A stretch of DNA of 5,220 bases. Origin: Anaerolineales bacterium UBA5069 (GTDB taxonomy: Bacteria; Chloroflexota; Anaerolineae; Caldilineales; Caldilineaceae). Below are positions 1 to 5,220 of the stretch, in pieces; position 1 is the stretch's first letter, and each line of letters opens with the position of its first letter. The position numbers and the translations under genes are program-made. The DNA lies in the NCBI GenBank assembly GCA_002415895.1, contig DIAV01000158.1, positions 1,888-7,107 of the forward strand, given 5' to 3'. The notes under the pieces are model-generated. The model was given only the letters and a program-made list of their open reading frames with translations, had not been told where the DNA came from and did not search any database.

Positions 1-569
<569 letters not shown>

Positions 570-573
<4 letters not shown>

Positions 574-1163
574 TTGCCGTGATCGACAACTACGACAGTT
601 TCACCTACAATCTGGTGCAGTATCTGGGCGAACTTGTGCACGGAAGCCGCGCAATTCGCGTCTGGCGCAACGACGAAATCGACGTTGAGGAACTGGCGGA
701 ACAGCACCCCACGCACATCCTCATCAGCCCGGGGCCGGGGACGCCCGAAGCAGACAGCGGCGTCAGCAATGATGTCATCCGCATTCTGGGGCAAACCACG
801 CCCATTCTGGGCGTCTGCTTGGGGCAGCAGTGCATGGGCTACGTTTTTGGCGGCAACGTGGTGCGCGCGCCGCGCCTCATGCACGGCAAGGTAAGCCCAG
901 TGCACCACAAGGGGCACGGCATCTTCAAGGGGTTGCCCACGCCCTTCATGGCCACGCGCTACCACAGCCTGATTGTGGAGGAGCCGCTGCCCGACGTACT
1001 CGAGGTGACGGCCTTCACCACCGAGGGCGAAGTCATGGGGCTGAGCCACCGCACGCTGCCCATTCACGGCGTGCAGTTCCACCCCGAAAGCATACTCACC
1101 GAGTACGGCCACGAGATGCTCAACAACTTTCTGCGCATGGAGCCGGTGCGCGTCACCGCATGA
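570..1163 (+). CDS. trpG: Anthranilate synthase glutamine amidotransferase subunit (TrpG/PabA type)
   Basis: This is a 197-residue class I glutamine amidotransferase, the usual length for a stand-alone TrpG. It hydrolyses glutamine and passes ammonia to TrpE, which makes anthranilate from chorismate. The N-terminal [16 protein letters not shown] is the family hallmark. The oxyanion-side loop SPGPGTP is at residues 53-59. The nucleophile is Cys83 in [10 protein letters not shown], and the rest of the triad is His171 and Glu173 in GVQFHPES. All catalytic residues are present. The start overlaps the trpS stop (ATGA), which suggests translational coupling. No trpE is next to it, although trpE commonly precedes trpG. 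The protein could equally serve PabB for p-aminobenzoate synthesis, because TrpG and PabA cannot be told apart reliably by sequence. The trpD and trpC genes downstream favour the tryptophan role. It contains a single tryptophan. Confidence 0.96.
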
Positions 1164-1191
1164 CGCGTCTTGTTGCCTTGGGATCTGACTC

Positions 1192-2223
1192 ATGAACGCC
1201 GAAGCCGCAGATGCAATCCACACCTATGCCCTCACATCGCCGCTGAGCACGCTCACACATGGCGATGTGATTGTGCGCGAGGAGTGGCAGGGCAGCGACA
1301 ATCTGCTGTGGCGGCTGGGTGTTGCACCCAACGGCGCCAGCGACCCATCGCCCGACGTGGTCATCAAAATGTACATGGACGCCGGCTGGGTGCGGGGCAG
1401 GCGCGAGCATGAGGCGCAGCAGCTCTTTGCGCCGCTGGGCCTTGCGCCGCAACCGCTCTGGTTTGATCGCGATGCCGAGTTGCTACCCCGTCAGGTGGTT
1501 GGCTACAGCTACGTAGACGGCGCCGCGCCCGACATGGCGGATCCGGCCATCCGCCAGGCAATCGCCGTTGCGATCGCACGCGTCCACGCCAGCGACGCCG
1601 CAGCCATGCCGCGCGTCTCGCCCAATCCCATGAACTTCGACACCTTCTGGACCCTCCTGCAGGAGAATGTGGCCACTGTGCGCGCCGACCTGGACGGCAA
1701 CGCCGCATTCATTGCCGCGCTGGACGCGCTCCTGCGCAGCGCCGGCAACGTGGCCGCCGCGGCCGCGCCGCTTTGGGCCAATGCCGTCCCCACACCCATT
1801 CATGGCGAGTTCAGCCCCGAAAACACGCTCATCGCCCCGACAGGCGTCATCTTCGTGGATTGGGAGCTCTCGGGCCTGGGCGACCCGGCGCTCGAGGTTG
1901 CGCGCTTCGTCCAGGGCCATCTGGTCGAACCGGCCGCGCGCGACGCATGGCTCACCGCCTACCTCGCCGCCTGCAACGCCCCCGGTATGGCAGAACGCAT
2001 CGCCATCTATCGCCGTCTGCTGCCCATTGAATGGCTCTGCCTTCTGCTCGGCGGCCTCGAAGATGCCGTAACAACCTTCGGTGCTGAAATTCGCGCGGAT
2101 ATGGTCAACCTCGTGACCGCCGTCTTTGCCGCCGCCGCGAGTGCAATGGAAGTTGCCGAGACACCCAGCCGCTACGCCATCGAGCGCCTGCTCCAAAGCT
2201 TTGAAGCGGGAGGAAAATCATGA
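1192..2223 (+). CDS. APH/choline-kinase-like phosphotransferase of unknown substrate
   Basis: This 343-residue protein has the protein-kinase-like fold of the aminoglycoside phosphotransferase/choline kinase superfamily. Visible elements, in order, are a putative ATP-binding lysine (Lys59 in VVIK), a matching helix glutamate (Glu74 in HEAQQLF), and a hinge-like region near residues 101-110. The catalytic loop is HGEFSPEN (204-211), and the metal-binding segment is VDWELSGLGDP (222-232, Asp223). The catalytic loop has Glu206 where the family normally has Asp (HGD). A helical C-terminal lobe follows. Family members phosphorylate hydroxyls of small molecules; the substrate here cannot be read from sequence, and antibiotic resistance is not implied. 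It starts 28 bases after trpG with only a weak GGGA (1180-1183) upstream, and its stop overlaps the trpD start. It holds nine tryptophans, unlike its biosynthetic neighbours. The superfamily is confident; the function is unknown. Confidence 0.85.
   Translation: MNAEAADAIHTYALTSPLSTLTHGDVIVREEWQGSDNLLWRLGVAPNGASDPSPDVVIKMYMDAGWVRGRREHEAQQLFAPLGLAPQPLWFDRDAELLPRQVVGYSYVDGAAPDMADPAIRQAIAVAIARVHASDAAAMPRVSPNPMNFDTFWTLLQENVATVRADLDGNAAFIAALDALLRSAGNVAAAAAPLWANAVPTPIHGEFSPENTLIAPTGVIFVDWELSGLGDPALEVARFVQGHLVEPAARDAWLTAYLAACNAPGMAERIAIYRRLLPIEWLCLLLGGLEDAVTTFGAEIRADMVNLVTAVFAAAASAMEVAETPSRYAIERLLQSFEAGGKS
2208..2214 (+). promoter_or_regulatory. Ribosome binding site of trpD
   Basis: GGGAGGA sits in the last codons of the kinase gene. 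Its GGGAGG core ends six bases before the trpD ATG at 2220. Together with the ATGA overlap it supports that start, even though the protein then begins with a low-complexity stretch of about 22 residues. Confidence 0.75.
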
Positions 2224-3308
2224 GCACAACAGCAACATCCCACACGAGCGCGCCGCACAATCCGGCGCAGCCTGCCACACAGCCCGCTGTCCAGGCCGCC
2301 CTGCACCGCCTCTTTGCGCGCGAGAGTCTTTCCGCGGCCGAGGCCGATGCGGCTATGTCCGAGATTATGCAGGGGTACGCCACCCCGGCCCAGATTGGCG
2401 CGTTTCTGGCTGCGCTGCGCCTCAAGGGCGAAACGGTTGACGAAATCACCGGCTGCGCGCGCGCCATGAAACGCAGCGCCATTCAGGTGTCGCCTGCGAT
2501 TGGCAATGCCATGCTGGTGGATGTGGTGGGCACGGGCGGCGACATCAGCGGCACCTTCAACATCAGCACCACCGCCGCGTTTGTGGTGGCGGGCCACGGC
2601 GTCAAGGTGGCCAAGCATGGCAACCGCTCAGTCTCCAGCAAGTGTGGCAGCGCCGACGTGCTGGAGGCGCTGGGCGTGCACCTTGCGCTGAGCGCCGCGC
2701 AGGCCGCAACCTGCATCGAAGAGGTGGGCATTGCTTTCCTCTTCGCGCCGCAATACCACCCCGCCATGCGCTTTGCCATTGGCCCGCGCCGCGAACTGGC
2801 GGCGCGCACGGTCTTTAACATCCTCGGCCCGCTCACCAACCCCGCCTCGGCCACCAACCTGCTCGTCGGCGTTTATGACCCCGCACTCACAGAGCCGCTC
2901 GCCAGCGTGCTGGGACTGATGGGCGCACGCGCGGCCTTCGTTGTCCACGGTGCGGGCGGGCTGGATGAACTCAGTCTCTCCGGCCCCAACCGTGTGAGCC
3001 ATCTGCACGAAGGCAGCGTGCGCACCTACGACTTTGACGCCACGACCCTCGGGCTGCCCAGCGCACAGCCGGGCGACCTCGCGGGCGGCACCGCCACCGA
3101 GAACGCCGAGATTACCCGCGCCATTCTGCGTGGCGATCTACATGGCCCCAAACGCGACGCCGTCCTGCTCAACGCCGCGTTTGCCCTCTCCACCGAGTGC
3201 GGCGACCTGCCCGCGGGGTTGGCAGAGGCGCGCGCCAGCATCGACAGCGGCAGCGCACTGCGCGTGCTGGATCAATACATCGCCACATCCAACAGTTTCG
3301 GGGAATAG
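2220..3308 (+). CDS. trpD: Anthranilate phosphoribosyltransferase
   Basis: TrpD transfers phosphoribose from PRPP to anthranilate, giving N-(5'-phosphoribosyl)anthranilate, the second step of the tryptophan branch. The 362-residue protein shows the full set of family motifs. The PRPP-binding GTGGD is at residues 104-108, followed by TFNIST. The KHGNRS loop (132-137) is followed by SSKCGSADVLEALG. The anthranilate-site stretch RRELAARTVFNILGPLTNPA spans 190-209, and the magnesium-binding Asp-Glu pair is at 249-250 (GGLDELS). The helical N-terminal domain spans about 24-95. The first 22 residues are rich in Ser, Thr, Pro, Gln and Ala and lie outside the conserved domain; no later ATG suits the family. 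It overlaps the kinase gene by four bases. It is a stand-alone TrpD with no fused glutaminase domain, in keeping with the separate trpG. It contains no tryptophan at all. Confidence 0.97.
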   Translation: MSTTATSHTSAPHNPAQPATQPAVQAALHRLFARESLSAAEADAAMSEIMQGYATPAQIGAFLAALRLKGETVDEITGCARAMKRSAIQVSPAIGNAMLVDVVGTGGDISGTFNISTTAAFVVAGHGVKVAKHGNRSVSSKCGSADVLEALGVHLALSAAQAATCIEEVGIAFLFAPQYHPAMRFAIGPRRELAARTVFNILGPLTNPASATNLLVGVYDPALTEPLASVLGLMGARAAFVVHGAGGLDELSLSGPNRVSHLHEGSVRTYDFDATTLGLPSAQPGDLAGGTATENAEITRAILRGDLHGPKRDAVLLNAAFALSTECGDLPAGLAEARASIDSGSALRVLDQYIATSNSFGE

Positions 3309-3351
3309 CCAACGGCGCGTCGGCGCTTGTCAGACAGCCCGACCCTCGTCC

Positions 3352-3376
3352 ACCCGACACCCGAATACCCGAATAC
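3352..3376 (+). repeat. Short tandem repeat in the trpD-trpC gap
   Basis: The unit ACCCGAAT occurs twice back to back (3359-3366 and 3367-3374), preceded by a partial copy ACCCGAC at 3352-3358. It lies in the 77-base gap between trpD (stop at 3306-3308) and trpC, ending about ten bases before the trpC ATG. The rest of the gap shows no convincing promoter, terminator or small gene. The array is short and could be a chance product or a small slippage event. Confidence 0.5.
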
Positions 3377-3385
3377 AGAGCCGCC

Positions 3386-4243
3386 ATGAAACCATCCAAA
3401 CTCGACATTGCCAAGCACAAGGGCCAGGTGCTCGATCAAATCATGGCCACCAAGCGCGACGAAGTGCCGCGCATGATGGCCATCGCCCCGCTCAGTCAGG
3501 TCAAGGCGTTTGCCGCCATGGCCCCGCCCGCGCTCGACTTCGCCGCATCACTCGCGGCGGCACCCGGCGTCGCGCTGATTGCCGAAGTCAAGCGTGCCAG
3601 CCCCTCGCGCGGGCTGATTGCCAAGGACTGGGATCCGGAACTCATTGCCGAAACCTATGCGCGCAATGGTGCGGCGGCCATTTCCTGCCTCACCGACAAG
3701 ACCCATTTCCAGGGCGAGCTCGCGCACCTTACCGCAATCAAGGAACGGCTGCGCGCGATTGGCAAAAACGTCCCCGTACTGCGCAAGGATTTCATCTACC
3801 ACGAGTATCAAGTGCATGAGGCGCGCATGGCGGGGGCGGACGCTATTCTGCTGATTGTGGCTGTATTGGGAGACAAGGAATTGCGCACACTGCATGCGCT
3901 GGCCACGCAACTGGGCATGGCGGCCATTGTTGAGGTGCACGACGAAAACGAGGTGGCGCGCGCGCTGGCGATCTCACCACGCATTATCGGCGTCAACAAC
4001 CGCAATCTCAAGACCTTTGAGGTTGATCTGCAGACGACGGGCCGGCTGCGTGCGCTCATCCCGCCCGCCGTGATCCTGGTTGCCGAAAGCGGCATCCGCA
4101 GCCCCGAAGACGTGGCCCACCTGGGCGCAATGGGCTGCAACGCCATCCTCGTAGGCGAAACCTTCTGCCGCCTGCCGCAGCCCCAGCGCGCCAACAAGGT
4201 GCAGCAGTTCGTGCAGGCCGGGCGACAGACAGCAACGACATAG
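3386..4243 (+). CDS. trpC: Indole-3-glycerol-phosphate synthase
   Basis: TrpC closes the indole ring by decarboxylating and cyclising CdRP to indole-3-glycerol phosphate. The 285-residue product is a single (beta/alpha)8 barrel with no TrpF fusion. Catalytic residues known from the Sulfolobus enzyme can all be placed at a consistent offset: Glu67 and Lys69 (IAEVKRASPS), Ser72, the catalytic lysine Lys134 (VLRKDF), Glu183 (IVEVHDE), Asn204 (GVNNRNL), and Glu234-Ser235 (VAESGI). The phosphate-binding end AILVGETF is at 253-260. The frame is open upstream of the ATG, but the residues there look non-coding (Pro/Arg-rich gap sequence), and the product already carries about 15 residues before the usual family start. 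The ribosome site is poor (GAG at 3378-3380), so translation may be less efficient than for trpG and trpD. It contains a single tryptophan. Confidence 0.97.
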   Translation: MKPSKLDIAKHKGQVLDQIMATKRDEVPRMMAIAPLSQVKAFAAMAPPALDFAASLAAAPGVALIAEVKRASPSRGLIAKDWDPELIAETYARNGAAAISCLTDKTHFQGELAHLTAIKERLRAIGKNVPVLRKDFIYHEYQVHEARMAGADAILLIVAVLGDKELRTLHALATQLGMAAIVEVHDENEVARALAISPRIIGVNNRNLKTFEVDLQTTGRLRALIPPAVILVAESGIRSPEDVAHLGAMGCNAILVGETFCRLPQPQRANKVQQFVQAGRQTATT

Positions 4244-4246
4244 TTT

Positions 4247-4275
4247 TTGACACAAAGGCTGGTTCCCCTTATTCA
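4247..4275 (+). promoter_or_regulatory. Possible sigma70-type promoter for the decarboxylase
   Basis: A perfect TTGACA hexamer (4247-4252) begins four bases after the trpC stop. A 17-base spacer leads to TATTCA (4270-4275), which matches only the first three bases of the -10 consensus. The segment is clearly richer in A and T than the genes around it. A transcript would start near 4282, giving a very short leader to the decarboxylase. The -35 is strong, the -10 is weak, and the call rests on pattern alone. Confidence 0.4.
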
Positions 4276-4288
4276 ACAACTGGAAAGC

Positions 4289-4293
4289 AAGGA
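4289..4293 (+). promoter_or_regulatory. Possible ribosome binding site for a GTG start of the decarboxylase
   Basis: AAGGA ends four bases before the GTG at 4298, a rather short spacing. No comparable site precedes the ATG at 4322. The eight codons from GTG to that ATG all end in G or C, like the genes here, whereas the codons before the GTG do not. This favours GTG as the start. Confidence 0.45.
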
Positions 4294-4297
4294 TGAT

Positions 4298-5220
4298 GTG
4301 ACCGAGAACGCGTCGTACCACATGACGCCCGACGAGTTCCGCAAGCGCGGCCACGAGATCGTTGAGTGGCTTGCGGCCTACCAGGAGAGTGTCGAGCAAT
4401 ACCCCGTGCGCAGCCGCGTGCAGCCGGGTGACATCCGCGCCGCGCTGCCTGCTGCCGCACCCGAAAGCGGCGAATCGTTCGACGCCGTCCTGGCCGACAT
4501 CAATGCCATCATCATGCCGGGCATTACCCACTGGCAATCACCCAATTTCTTCGCCTATTTCCCCGCCAACGTCTCCGGCCCCGCCATTCTGGGCGAGATG
4601 CTTGCGGCGGGGCTCGGCGTCAACGGCATGCTCTGGATCACCAGCCCGGCGGTCACCGAACTGGAGAGCCACGTTCTCGATTGGCTGGTGGGGATGCTCG
4701 ACCTGCCCACGCGCTTTCTTTCCAGCGGCGCGGGTGGCGGCGTCATTCAGGATTCAGCCTCCAGCGCCACGTTAAGCGCGTTGATTGCGGCGCGCGAACG
4801 CATCACCCACTTTGCCGCGCGCGCCGACGGCGCACCCGGCGGCCTCATCGCGTACGCGTCCACACAGGCCCATTCCTCCGCCGAAAAGGCCATGATGGTG
4901 GCGGGCCTGGGCAGCGAGAACCTGCGCCTCATCGACGTTGACGAACAGTTTTCCATGCGCCCCGACGTCCTGGCCGCACAAATTGCAGCAGATCGAGGCG
5001 CGGGCCTGACTCCCTTCTTCGTCATGGCTACAGTCGGCACCACATCCTCCGAAGCGATGGACCCGCTCCCTGCGATCGGCGCGATTGCACAGGCCGAGGG
5101 ACTCTGGTTCCACGTGGACGGCGCCATGGCGGGCACGGCTGCACTCTGCCCCGAGTTCCGCCACTTTCAGGCCGGGCTGGAGCTTGCCGACTCCTACTGC
5201 TTCAACCCGCACAAGTGGAT
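4298..5220 (+). CDS. PLP-dependent aromatic-L-amino-acid decarboxylase, N-terminal part (3' end outside window)
   Basis: This is the first 307 residues of a group II PLP decarboxylase, which removes CO2 from an aromatic amino acid (Trp, Tyr, Phe or DOPA) to give the amine. Numbered from GTG 4298, the N-terminal MTPDEFRKRGHEIVEWLAAY begins at residue 9. The active-site stretch HWQSPNFFAYFP starts at 78, and GVIQDSASSATL (148-159) matches animal AADC. The PLP-stacking His192 lies in TQAHSSAEKA, and ATVGTTSS starts at 244. The PLP-nitrogen Asp274 lies in FHVDGAMAG, and the Schiff-base Lys306 in NPHKW (bases 5213-5215). The mobile catalytic loop and C-terminal domain lie past the edge, so substrate and decarboxylase versus aldehyde-synthase activity stay open; retained His192 favours decarboxylation. 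The ATG at 4322 is the alternative start. Position after trpC suggests tryptophan as substrate, an inference only. Confidence 0.93.
   Translation, partial: MTENASYHMTPDEFRKRGHEIVEWLAAYQESVEQYPVRSRVQPGDIRAALPAAAPESGESFDAVLADINAIIMPGITHWQSPNFFAYFPANVSGPAILGEMLAAGLGVNGMLWITSPAVTELESHVLDWLVGMLDLPTRFLSSGAGGGVIQDSASSATLSALIAARERITHFAARADGAPGGLIAYASTQAHSSAEKAMMVAGLGSENLRLIDVDEQFSMRPDVLAAQIAADRGAGLTPFFVMATVGTTSSEAMDPLPAIGAIAQAEGLWFHVDGAMAGTAALCPEFRHFQAGLELADSYCFNPHKW

Noticed and set aside
1164..1191. Trp attenuator or leader peptide between trpG and the kinase
   Set aside because: The gap is 28 bases, with no run of TGG codons and no alternative stem-loops.
1483..2196. A 237-codon open frame on the - strand opposite the kinase
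   Set aside because: It is a shadow of the kinase gene, whose + strand frame has ordered family motifs and a coupled downstream start. The antisense product shows nothing recognisable.
1192..2223. The kinase as an aminoglycoside resistance gene
   Set aside because: Only the superfamily motifs match. The catalytic loop is atypical, the setting is a housekeeping operon, and nothing mobile is nearby, so a resistance label is unsupported.
3309..3335. Hairpin in the trpD-trpC gap (GCGC-GTCG-GCGC)
   Set aside because: The stem is only four base pairs, built from self-complementary GCGC, with no T-run after it; this is common by chance in such DNA.
3034..3819. A 261-codon + strand frame spanning the trpD end, the gap and the trpC start
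   Set aside because: It runs out of frame through the conserved parts of both trpD and trpC, and its composition (Pro, Arg, Ser, Ala) is that of a frame-shifted GC-rich gene.
4221..4250. Intrinsic terminator after trpC
   Set aside because: There is a run of five T at 4244-4248, but no GC-rich inverted repeat precedes it.

Overview
The window is a compact, GC-rich bacterial stretch with every gene on the + strand. It carries part of a tryptophan operon. In order it holds the 3' part of trpS (tryptophanyl-tRNA synthetase), a complete trpG (glutaminase subunit of anthranilate synthase), a complete APH/choline-kinase-like phosphotransferase of unknown substrate, complete trpD and trpC, and the 5' part of a group II PLP-dependent aromatic-L-amino-acid decarboxylase that runs off the right edge. 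There is no sign of RNA genes, insertion sequences, CRISPR arrays or phage genes. The organism cannot be named from this sequence. The TrpRS style and the gene neighbourhood would fit Chloroflexota (Anaerolineae-like) or another GC-rich environmental lineage, but that is a weak inference.

Layout: trpS and trpG share an ATGA stop/start overlap (570-573). trpG and the kinase are 28 bases apart. The kinase and trpD share another ATGA overlap (2220-2223). trpD and trpC are separated by 77 bases holding a small tandem repeat. trpC and the decarboxylase are separated by 54 bases (or 78, depending on the start) containing a perfect -35 hexamer (TTGACA). The first five genes therefore look like one transcript, while the decarboxylase may also have its own promoter.

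Function: TrpG supplies ammonia to TrpE (not in the window) to make anthranilate. TrpD attaches phosphoribose, and TrpC closes the indole ring. TrpS loads the finished tryptophan on tRNA. The decarboxylase could drain tryptophan or another aromatic amino acid to the amine. trpE, trpF, trpB and trpA are not visible and must lie outside the window or elsewhere.

The unexplained member is the kinase at 1192-2223. It sits inside the trp gene series, is probably translationally coupled to trpD, has Glu where the family normally has its catalytic Asp, and contains nine tryptophans while TrpG, TrpD and TrpC together contain two. The rest of the window is well-understood metabolism; I see no strong evidence for a wholly new system.
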